Assembly (NCBI GenBank): GCA_013176395.1 | Contig: JABMLP010000002.1 | Span: forward strand, 558,001 to 622,000 | Length of the DNA: 64,000 bases | Reading direction: 5' to 3' | DNA from: Venturia oleaginea | Lineage: Eukaryota; Ascomycota; Dothideomycetes; Venturiales; Venturiaceae | Shown: positions 46,309 to 54,551 of the stretch, one piece after another | How positions within the stretch are numbered: position 1 is the stretch's first letter | How the letters are laid out: every line of letters starts with the position of its first letter | Program-made: the position numbers and the translations under genes | Notes under the pieces: model-generated | Told to the model about the DNA's origin: nothing | Databases searched by the model: none | The model's input: only the letters and a program-made list of their open reading frames with translations

Positions 46309-46646
46309 TGAAGCGAAGCTTGCAAGATATAAGAGCCGTGAATTGTGCTAAGTAACTAAAAGCAATAGCGAAGTAACGAAGGAGTGAAGATACGAGACAC
46401 TGAGGGAGCAGAGTCTCGTCCTTCATATAGGGATCCATCCCCTAAGAAATCCTAGCTCTTCAATATGTTCATTTTGTTTATTTCGCCAAGAATGAAGCAA
46501 ATGAACCACACTGTGATCTTACATCATCTATGTAACGATCAACCAATCATAAGGAGATAGAGTGGCATGCATTTGAATGCACATGAATGCAATCAAATAC
46601 ATCCGAATACAATCGAATACATGTCCACGTGACAGTATCCGTAACA
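46309..46646. repeat. LTR-like repeat, copy 1
   Basis: 338 bp beginning TGAAGCGAAGC and ending TATCCGTAACA. The first 150 bp or so match copy 2 at 47492 closely and the last 25 bp (gtgacagtatccgtaaca) also match. The middle (about 46460-46625) is unrelated and consists of short imperfect repeats of the type gaatgca and gaataca. The left flank is ACAAG, but the right flank is AAGGG. Confidence 0.75.
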
Positions 46647-47080
46647 AAGGGCCTGGTATTGGAGGAGAAATACCTGTAAGAGTTCAACCCTCAAAGGTGT
46701 TTCGCAAGTGAGAGGAGACTGCTTGTATTTCGAAGTATCTAAGTACAGAGAAGAAAGTGTAAATACAGGAAGGATAGCTCGTATAAATAATCCTCCTCTT
46801 ACAATAGATCCTTCTAGAAAGTATCTTTAAATGGAAACGTGACAGCTTGCGAAATAGAACATGGCAGCTTGCGAAATAGAACATGACAGCTTGCAAAATA
46901 GAACATGACAGCTTGCAGAATAACAAGAGAACAATTGGAAATCCAGTCATGGATAAGCTAGAGAGAAGGATTCCATCCCTTAACAATACCATTCTGCTAA
47001 TATATTGAAAAATGGATGTGCTACAAGTATACCAGGAATAGTTAATGTTATTATGGAGGTGAGTACTTTATTCTAGGTTG
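46647..47080 (+). repeat. AT-rich dispersed repeat, copy B, split by a solo LTR
   Basis: The left part (46647-46674) ends ggaggagaaatacc and the right part resumes at 46986 with a duplicated atacc. Reading across the insertion restores a match to copy A at 45265. Confidence 0.7.
46675..46985 (-). mobile_element. Solo LTR of the chromovirus family
   Basis: 311 bp, the reverse complement of the 332-bp LTR at 12816 and 18667, starting TGTAAGAGTT on the plus strand. It is flanked by a perfect 5-bp duplication ATACC (46670-46674 and 46986-46990). It has four 22-bp units instead of five, a 1-bp insertion and scattered substitutions. It arose by recombination between the LTRs of an older full element. 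Confidence 0.96.
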
Positions 47081-47491
47081 TATATCAACGTGGAATCGTG
47101 GATAATCTCATCAAGTTATTAGTTATTACAGTTGTTATGGGCATGGCCCATGGTTGGTATAGGCTAAGAGCCTAAGCCTGATTGAGCCTAGTATAGAGAC
47201 AGAACCTCATTAAGGTTCTTGGTTTGTAGATACCTCCACTCCTTAACTGAATCTAAACAATCTTTGGCTACGAGTATGCTGCGTCTTTCCAGCTACCGTC
47301 CCGCAATATAGATTCAGTTCTTTACAAAGCTAGGTGTACTTGATGCGTTGCAACAGTGTGACGGCACGACATATCCATACGAAGGCACAAGTGTTACGCA
47401 GAGGCTATGACTCAAAGTAATCTAGCTGGATTTGGCTAATCCGTACAGTAGAGTTCAAGTGGTCCGGGGCGACAATATCGTATCAAACAAG

Positions 47492-47826
47492 TGAAGCGAA
47501 GCTTGCAAGATATAAGAGTCGTGAATTGTGCTAAGTAACTAAAAGCAATAGCGAAGTAACTAGAGAGTGAAGATACGAGACACTGAGGGAGCAGAGTCTC
47601 GTCCGTTATATAGAGATCCATCTCCTAAAAAATCCTGCGCTCGTGGCGCTCGCAATCGAGCGCATCGAGCGCGCTCACAACGCTCGCAATCGAGCGTGTC
47701 GAGCGCTCGCTTTGCCAAGGCTCGAGCGTTCACATGATCCTTCCGATCCCGTGTAACAACTTACTAATCACAAAGGAAACGCGCCATACATGTCACTAAA
47801 CGTTCCAGGTGACAGTATCCGTAACA
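47492..47826. repeat. LTR-like repeat, copy 2, with target duplication
   Basis: 335 bp with the same ends as copy 1, flanked on both sides by ACAAG (47487-47491 and 47827-47831). Its middle (about 47637-47710) is GC-rich and built from gctcgcaatcgagcg-like palindromic words, quite unlike the middle of copy 1. The ends TG...CA and the 5-bp duplication fit a solo LTR. Confidence 0.8.
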
Positions 47827-47852
47827 ACAAGGCACTTCAGAACATGTCACCG

Positions 47853-48035
47853 AATTACACTTGGGATCTAAGGTCGAGAGGTAAGAGTTTCGTGAAGAAA
47901 CTCCGACTAAGTAGAGAAAGTGCACGAGCCACGGCACGTGATTTGATGGTCACGTGCCGTGCCGTCACAGGAATGGGAGTCACTCTTCGGGCACTGATTG
48001 ATACAGGAGCCAACGGCTACGCCTTAGACGTTTGA
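47853..48035 (+). pseudogene. Retropepsin remnant of a gypsy-type element
   Basis: A frame ending at 48035 encodes VTLRALIDTGANGYALDV, with the aspartic protease motif DTGA. It ends at once and is followed by unrelated DNA. It is the only recognisable piece of this element. Confidence 0.55.
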
Positions 48036-49005
48036 AATGGCTCGGCATCCATACATCGTAGACATTCTTGGTGAACTTGTATGCCGTCCATTTCTCCTTT
48101 CCATCCAGGGCTGTGAAGCTGAACTCGTGTATTGGATGACGGTAGTACCTGATGTCTTTCCCATCAATGACTGGGTAGTGTCCATAGATTCTCACCGATC
48201 TGTGGTCATGCGAGATTGAGAAGGCGAGAATCTCCCGATGAAGCTCCGTCTCACGACCAACAAGTCTAAAGAGCTCGACGGTAGCTCTCACCGCAAGTGT
48301 CATGCTGTGGGCATTCTGTCGGTCCGCGATATCAAGCGCAGCAGCACCGCACTTGACCTCACAAGTAAGGAACGGGAAGTATATGTAGTATGTGGCCATG
48401 AAGTACGACTGATCGCCGGAGATAAAGTTGCCAATGAATGGGGAAAGCTTGTCGAGCTGCTCTTTGTTAAATGCCTCCCGCTTGAATCCCACAGAGAAAT
48501 CCGGCTGTGGACGCGTTCCTGTCAAGGGCAAGGAGTTGTTCCAGCCTTCATTAGTGCTCTCAATCAAAATGTTGAGATGATCGGCGCCATAGGTAGCTAG
48601 AGTCTCCGCCGAAGGTATAATCAAGAGCGATATATCCCGGATAATCCTGGCCTCATTCCTGTCCTGTATCTTTTGGCATGTCCTTTTGAAAACATCGTCG
48701 TGAAACAACGAGTCTTTGGGAACCGTCTGTTTCGCATCAAGCAAATTCAAGAAGCTCTTCTTGCTATTCTCAGTTATCTCCAGCACTGATTCTTCCATAA
48801 AGCTGCCTTTGGTAGAAAGCAAGAGTTTATAACGCGGATCCTGGTAGGGAGCACTCTTGACTTCTCTCGGCTTTTGGTCGCTGGGTGTTGTAGAGCTTGG
48901 CGCGATAGAGCTTGTTGCGATAGAAGCTGGATTAACAGAGATCTGTGCAGATTGCTTCCGGCGAAGGTAGCCGGAAGACTTCTGCCTGGCAAGTAGATGG
49001 CTCAT
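47980..49005 (-). CDS. DUF7924-type protein with PD-(D/E)XK nuclease-like core, probably 3'-truncated
   Basis: 341-aa frame from ATG 49005. The N-terminal 60 residues are Ser/Thr/Lys-rich and disordered. The core resembles the fungal DUF7924 family as I remember it: LLIIPSAETLATYGADHLNI, RPQPDFSVGF, ITCEVKCG-like FLTCEVKCG, ALDIADRQNAHSM, REILAFSISHDHRSVRIYGH, KWTAYKFTKNVYDVWMPSHF. D169, E216 and K218 have the spacing and context of a PD-(D/E)XK catalytic core; that assignment is my inference. The last 15 residues (after HFKRL) are antisense to the retropepsin remnant, so the natural C terminus seems replaced at a junction near 48034. The ATG sits where a Fot1-type transposase breaks off. Function unknown. 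Confidence 0.6.
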   Translation of the reverse strand: MSHLLARQKSSGYLRRKQSAQISVNPASIATSSIAPSSTTPSDQKPREVKSAPYQDPRYKLLLSTKGSFMEESVLEITENSKKSFLNLLDAKQTVPKDSLFHDDVFKRTCQKIQDRNEARIIRDISLLIIPSAETLATYGADHLNILIESTNEGWNNSLPLTGTRPQPDFSVGFKREAFNKEQLDKLSPFIGNFISGDQSYFMATYYIYFPFLTCEVKCGAAALDIADRQNAHSMTLAVRATVELFRLVGRETELHREILAFSISHDHRSVRIYGHYPVIDGKDIRYYRHPIHEFSFTALDGKEKWTAYKFTKNVYDVWMPSHFKRLRRSRWLLYQSVPEE

Positions 49006-49873
49006 GTTTTTGTCACTCTGCTCAGAGTATCCTCCGGGATGAGCAGCCTATACCCCCCTACTTGACGCGCCTTTGTATGCGCGTCAAAGTGCTTCAACCA
49101 CTTAAGACCAAGCGCATTGTTTGTCCAGCCCTCAGAAACCGAGAGCTTCCAATTCCGTGGTATATCTGCCTCCTCATACCATGCAGAGATGTGAACGCGT
49201 CCTTTGTAGATAATGAAGGGCGGGGTCGCATACCTAGCGGCGCAGACACTCTGGATAACTGTAACCCACTCGCGATTGCCTGGCTGGATCAAATTAGGCC
49301 GTGTACGTCTTCAGAAGCTGTGACGACCTTCATTGACCCAATAACGCCCATCTGGAAGCCAATCTCGTCAAAGTTGTGCGTATCCTTGTCGTGGATGCCG
49401 TACTTGGCTTTAGTATCTGCAACGAGCTTGAACCACGCGCCGATAATCTCTGGGTCTTCCTGTAGTATACTCTGCCTATCCTTGGCTCGATTGAAGGCTA
49501 TCTTGAGCTCATCTGAGCGCGTTACGAATCTCTCAGCCCAGTTTTTCCCTACTGGCTCTCCACCGCGTACACCCAGCAGTTTATCCGCCATATCTGCCAC
49601 CTCACACAGCCGGGGCACAAATCCTCGCAAATCGAGGTCGAGGATATATTGGACAAGCGTTTGCGCTTCTGTTGCAGTGAGCTTATGGGAGTTTGGGCGA
49701 GTTTGAGATCGAGAGGTAATTCCGCAGAGCCGATCAGAGGGCCTTTGGTGTTTGATGTTGAAGGCTGCAGCAGCGCGCCGTAGGCTTTGAAATCGGCCAG
49801 AGATATAGGCCTGAAGAGCGAGATCAATTCTGCCTTCTTCTTGAACGGCTATCGCGTTGCGTTGTTGAGACAT
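49002..49873 (-). pseudogene. Fot1/pogo-type DDE transposase, truncated and interrupted
   Basis: Two minus-strand frames. 49873-49289 encodes the N-terminal DNA-binding region (RRAAAAFNIKHQRPSDRL, ADMADKLLGVRGG, GKNWAERFVTRSDEL) and the first catalytic part (THNFDEIGFQMGVIG, with the first Asp). It stops at 49289-49291. 49292-49002 continues with REWVTVIQSVCAARY, PPFIIYKGRVH and GLKWLKHFDAHTK. It breaks off at LLIPEDT, where LLxLDGHxSH with the second Asp is expected. The third catalytic residue and the C terminus are absent. A tandem repeat 80 bp upstream of the start looks like its 5' terminal region. Confidence 0.85.
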
Positions 49874-49955
49874 TGCGTGTTCAAGAGGATAAGTGCTGTG
49901 CCAAGGAAAAGTGGCCGGCTCGGTGGTGGAATACGTTGATGCTAACGTACTTCAC

Positions 49956-49989
49956 AAGCGAGTGGGCCACCCAAGCGAGTGGGCCACCT
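49956..49989. repeat. Two tandem 17-bp units, probable transposon terminal repeat
   Basis: aagcgagtgggccaccc is followed directly by aagcgagtgggccacct, flanked by acgtacttcac and tcacaaacgta. It lies between two divergent broken Fot1-type transposases, where terminal inverted repeats would be expected. Confidence 0.6.
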
Positions 49990-50025
49990 CACAAACGTAA
50001 ACCGCCTTCGTAATAACGTCGCGTA

Positions 50026-50370
50026 ATGCCTCAACAACACGAAAAGCAGAAGATCCATAAAGAAGGAGATATATTCCTTGCTATCTCAGATATCAATTCA
50101 AAGTAAATCCAAAGCGAAAGACACGCTGCAGTAATATATAGCGTACCTCGAACAACAGTACAACGCCGACGCGCCGGACAGCGCCCTCGACGCGAATGCG
50201 AACCGAACTCGAAGCGATTGACAAAGCTAGAAGAGGAGGTGGCTATAAAGCGTATTCTTAACGAAAGCTTACGCTGCCTACCGCCATCGAAGACCTACGT
50301 ACAAGATATGGCTAATAAACTACTAAGAGAGCGGGGTGGGAAGCCTGTTGGCAAGAACTGGGTTAACAAC
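50026..50370 (+). pseudogene. Second Fot1/pogo-type transposase fragment
   Basis: From ATG 50026 the frame reads KEGDIFLAISDINSK, meets TAA at 50104-50106, and continues in the same frame with RHAAVIYSVPRTTVQRRRAG, LTKLEEEVAIKRIL, VQDMANKLLRERGG and VGKNWVNN before the match is lost near 50370. These are the helix-turn-helix segments of pogo/Fot1 transposases. The DDE part is missing. Confidence 0.75.
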
Positions 50371-50788
50371 TGTCACGGAGTGACACTGGGAGTGTTAGCA
50401 TGAATTGGTATACACGTGATTCCAGCGCACAAACCGAGGAATCCCTTACCTACCTCGCGATTCCTCCACTGTGCTTAGATTCTTCACGCAATGTCTTGAC
50501 TCTTAGAAAGATAATACCAATGACTTCTATCACGCTCGCTCATAGCTAGTACGGCCGAACACTTGTCAACGTGCTTTGCGACTACTTCTATCGCTTCCGT
50601 GACACGCACCAGTTATCTAGTTATCAGGATAAACATCAAATACCAAGTCCTTGTATGAGTATAACGAAAAACAAGAAGGCGTGTCCAAGAGGAGCTGTTA
50701 GAGAAAAAGAAATTAAGGACCAGGCATTTTTGCGACCTTACCTCGACGACTTCTAGGCACATTTCTACTCTTTCTATTCGATATCTCA

Positions 50789-51044
50789 TGTCACGGGGCG
50801 GGTTCGGGTATCAGGAGGAAGGAGCAGCAGCAGGAACAGGTATCATTCAACAGGCTATATACGGACTGGAAGGCAAACCAACAGGCAGATTTGACGACAG
50901 GACGTAGCTCAAAGAGCTACGAACAGGTTGAAGCCATGTAGGCTTTTAAAACCTTTCCTCGGCAGAACTCCGGTTCTGCCTTGATCACGTGCCGTAGGGC
51001 CACCCAACGGCGGGAAGGACTTGTTCGCGGTCGTACCGTGACAT
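50789..51044. mobile_element. Solo LTR (TGTCACGG type) with target duplication
   Basis: 256 bp beginning TGTCACGGGGCGGG and ending GTACCGTGACA, flanked by TCTCA on both sides (50784-50788 and 51045-51049). The inverted ends TGTCACGG and CCGTGACA are usual for many fungal gypsy LTRs. No internal region is present. Confidence 0.85.
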
Positions 51045-51681
51045 CTCAGCAACTACAGATCTAGATCAAACGTTCAGAAAAGAAACCTTACAAGAAAGAG
51101 ATCTCAGAGCTGATTGTCCTATTTTCTGTTGCGGCGAGGTTTTATCCCTTTAGGAGAAAATAAAAAATAATCACGTGGAGGCCGAAGTGACAGCGGAATA
51201 AAAGACTTAACATCATGACCACCGCTATCTATCATCGCCACACCTCCTCGAGGCGACACGGCTTAGCAATTGAAGAAAGAGCGACAGAAGAGGGGTTGAA
51301 ATACACAGCTATGACGACGCGTTCTCGCTGTCGGACAGGTTGAAAGTAATAATGAGTATTGGAACTTCGATTGCATCTAAACAAGCAGGGAAGCAACCCG
51401 ATGATTAGCATCCTACCAGTAGGAGTGTACTCGCCCACAGCATATCTTACCAACAAAGTCCTCCTAAACCGGTAGCAGAAAATCTCCGGCAAAGACCACC
51501 TTGACACCTTCATCTACCATAGGCCCTGTTTGTAAACGCAAAAGCAAACTGGCATGGTCAATGCGGGCTGCACATTAGCGCTTTGCTAGCTAGCGCTTCG
51601 TGTCGCCTGCAGTGGATACGTTTTAAAATGCACCGAAATTGTCCTTCCAACTCACAATACATCGTATCGATATCAATTCTA

Positions 51682-52875
51682 ATGGCTCCCAATAGCCCAC
51701 CCTTTACCGCGGGTGTCTCGTTTTTGGACCCAGACGACTATACAGCCTCCAGTCCCACCAACGATATAGCCTTGACTCCTGCCAACGTTGCAGCTTCGAC
51801 TTCTACGAACTCTCGTCCAACTACCGCCAACTCTGCTTCAAATACTGCTAATTCTTCTTCAATTACCGCCAAAAACTCGGGCTCAAGATCGGCCAACGCA
51901 GCGCAGTCCGGAACTCAACTCTCAGTAGCACCATCGGCTCGCCAAAAAAAATTCATCTTGCCGCCCGTCTTATATAGCGTTGAGGAAATTGCTCCTCTGA
52001 TGTGTGAAGGCAAGGGCTCGCTCTTGGAATACTTTCGAAATGAGCTCAACGTCAAGAAAGTCAACGGAATGAAGGACCATCTCTGGCTTGTAGGACAAAG
52101 GGGATGCTGTCGTCCCCTACACATGCAGAAGGTTCTCGGCCGCAAGATAGTCCCGGTAGAAACCTGCCATCTTCATCTAACGTGGAGGGATGCAACGATA
52201 TTCATCAAGCCGTGCCCGAATTTCCTATTAGATCACAATATCTGGCAAACACACTTCTCCGCGGACGACCAGCTATACCGGGACGCACTTGGGTTTCTGA
52301 GAACCTACACCTCGCTCGTGCGACGCAAAAGTGATCTCGGCATCGCACACGAGCTGGGACTTCTATCTACAAATCTCACGTGGAGCCAGTGGAGCCAATT
52401 GAGCAATCTGGTCGCACGGAAGCCATTTGAACAATCTTCTATTGTGAAGAGAAATGGAAGAGAAAAGAAAGTTTATGATCGATGGTGCTATGGGGAGCTT
52501 CGACTGGGACGACTGAATTGGATCTTTCGATTCTGCTTTTGTGCCAAACGCGAACGAGGTCAACTACAAAGAGGGTTCTTCAACCAATATCAGGACTATC
52601 GCTCGTTTCTTGACCGCAATATCACGTGGCTTACTGTTTCGACAGTATACGTAGCTCTTGTCCTTACTGCGATGCAAGTTGGCCTGGGCACTGATCGCTT
52701 GAATGCAAGCAGGAGATTCATAGACGCTGCGGTTGGGTTCACGATTTTCTCAATTATAGCGCCGCTCTCCGTCATCGCATTGATTGCAATGATCATGCTC
52801 TACAAGTTTGTAGACAACGCGCTGTATACCCTCTGTAGAACCAGGCCTGAGAGATCCTCAAAAGTGAGCGTCTGA
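51682..52875 (+). CDS. DUF6601-like membrane protein, 397 aa
   Basis: Intact single exon. I chose the ATG at 51682 (MAPNSPPF) because the 33 codons open upstream do not look conserved. The N-terminal 85 residues are Ser/Thr/Asn-rich and disordered. The body has the blocks I associate with fungal DUF6601 proteins: GKGSLLEYFRNELNV, HMQKVLGRKIVPVETCHLHL, KPCPNFLLDHNIW, ALGFLRTYTSLVRRKSDL, YGELRLGRLNWIFRF and YQDYRSFLDRNITWL. Two C-terminal hydrophobic segments (about TVSTVYVALVLTAMQVGLG and FTIFSIIAPLSVIALIAMIM) are probable membrane helices. Biochemical function is unknown. It is the first of four uncharacterised genes in a compact block beside transposon remains. Confidence 0.8.
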   Translation: MAPNSPPFTAGVSFLDPDDYTASSPTNDIALTPANVAASTSTNSRPTTANSASNTANSSSITAKNSGSRSANAAQSGTQLSVAPSARQKKFILPPVLYSVEEIAPLMCEGKGSLLEYFRNELNVKKVNGMKDHLWLVGQRGCCRPLHMQKVLGRKIVPVETCHLHLTWRDATIFIKPCPNFLLDHNIWQTHFSADDQLYRDALGFLRTYTSLVRRKSDLGIAHELGLLSTNLTWSQWSQLSNLVARKPFEQSSIVKRNGREKKVYDRWCYGELRLGRLNWIFRFCFCAKRERGQLQRGFFNQYQDYRSFLDRNITWLTVSTVYVALVLTAMQVGLGTDRLNASRRFIDAAVGFTIFSIIAPLSVIALIAMIMLYKFVDNALYTLCRTRPERSSKVSV

Positions 52876-53300
52876 GCCTTCAAAAGCTATGTATCAAATA
52901 CATCCACAAATGTCTGCAGCGGATCGTCTACACCCTGCGATCGTCCCGTTTTATCAGACCCGATGCCAAGGATGGATGAACGAGACAAAGGAAGTCATTG
53001 CAAGGGTACCCAGTCCGACGGGGAGATGATTGCAGCCTGAGATCTCCTGCTCAGGTGCGGCTGAGACACAATAGTCCCAGCATCCAGCGCTACCGAATAT
53101 AGTTAAGGAGGTCTAGAAGCTACCCCGATAAGGTGCATGAGCGCGCATGCATTCTTTGAGGGGTCCACGCGAGGAGTTTCTCCTCTCTTCCTCCTACACA
53201 GGGACAGCTTAGAAGCTAAGCTACCTCGTACCCTGAAGGCTCCTTCTTCTGACGGAGCGATTCGAATATTCTCGGACCACGAGGAATTGCGCATGCAGCG

Positions 53301-54503
53301 ATGGACTCCTCACAGAACATAATTCATATGGGTAGCGGTTTGCAGGCAAGACAAGAGACAACAAGTCAGGCACAGAGAGTCTCAGCAACTTCCAAAGCAA
53401 AGCTTCGGCATATAGGCGAGTCTGCTCGAAACAAAAATCGTGAATCCGCTTCGCTTCGGAGACGAGACTCACAAGGATCGGAAGTCTATCGCAAGTGGAC
53501 GCCAAAGCAGCTCGAAGGAATTCTAAAAAACCATATTGCTCACAACAACCTCAGCGAATTCAAGTACGAGGACGAATACTTGTCCAGGCTTGCATCATCG
53601 GTATTGGGAAGACTGAAAGAATGCGCTCTGAGTTGGGATGTTCCTCCAAGTCTTGCACCGGAAATCATTCAACTCGCGCTCTACGATGTTGTACTGTTCA
53701 TTGATGATAGCGGATCCATGCAACTTGACAACGAAGATGAGAGATACGAGGACCTGAGAGCAATTTGTCGGTTTGCAGCTTGTCTCCATAAGCTCTTCCA
53801 AACCTCGGAGCCTCCACCTGCTGGATCACCATCTAGCCGACATTCATTGCGGGTTTGTTTCATGGGCGGAAGCAGTGGGATGGAAGAAGTGGAAGATGCT
53901 GCACAAATGGATGAGCTTCTTGCGACGCATCATTTCTCCGGTTTGACCAAGTTGGCTGGCAAGCTTGAGGAGAAAGTACTTCGTCAGTTGACAGCAAAGA
54001 CCAAAGAACACAGATTATTGCGACCTGTTGTGGTGCTTGTGATCTCCGACTGGGACGCATCTCACGAGGAGGAAGACTTCATGACGACCGCGCTACATTG
54101 TGTTCATGAGAGTCTGGAACACAAGCAAACAGGGATCCACTCTGCTCCACTATCGCTCGGATTTCTGCAGGTTGGCCATGACGTACATGCTTTCCATTCG
54201 CTGAAGAAGATCGGAAAGATCGTGCTCCCGGGCTTAGCCATTGATTGCACGCTCAGTAAGTCTTTGTCTTCACAGCCATCTCTCTTTTACTGAACATAGG
54301 TAGATTTTGAGGATCTGCAGGAGCTCATGTATGAGCTAGTACCTACGACCAATGCGTCGGCCATTCTGTCACCTGGGACATGGCTGATGAAGGCGTTCTT
54401 GGGAACAATCGATGAATCATACAAGGCTGATGACATTTGGGACATTTTGGACCGATATCCACATCTTCCTTCTTCAAGCCAAGGAGCACAATCGACCGGA
54501 TAA
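53301..54503 (+). CDS. von Willebrand factor A domain protein, 384 aa
   Basis: Read as join(53301..54255, 54304..54503). The intron has a GTAAGT donor, and the acceptor at 54303 keeps frame into NFEDLQELMYELVPTTN. Without splicing the frame would end after SKSLSSQPSLFY. The A domain begins with YDVVLFIDDSGSM, whose DxSxS metal-ion site starts at about residue 135. VVLVISDWDAS supplies a later acidic ligand. The N terminus is basic and Ser-rich, followed by KYEDEYLSRLASSVLGRLKE, a helical lead-in seen before fungal A domains. The final 60 residues contain ILSPGTWLMKAFLGTID. Such proteins bind partners through metal; no enzyme motif is present. It converges on the membrane-protein gene, with only 48 bp between the stop codons. 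Confidence 0.82.
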
Positions 54504-54551
54504 GATCACCCATTTCTCATCTTCTGAACATCTCATCACCTCATGCTGCTT

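Noticed and set aside
47980..48600. Plus-strand frames over the DUF7924 gene (for example 48238-48600)
   Set aside because: They are shadows of the longer minus-strand frame, whose conserved blocks are clearly recognisable.
50371..50580. TGTCACGGAGTGACAC as the start of another LTR
   Set aside because: No matching CCGTGACA or TGTCA end with a target duplication could be found. The break in the transposase at 50370 shows that something joined here, but its identity is unclear.
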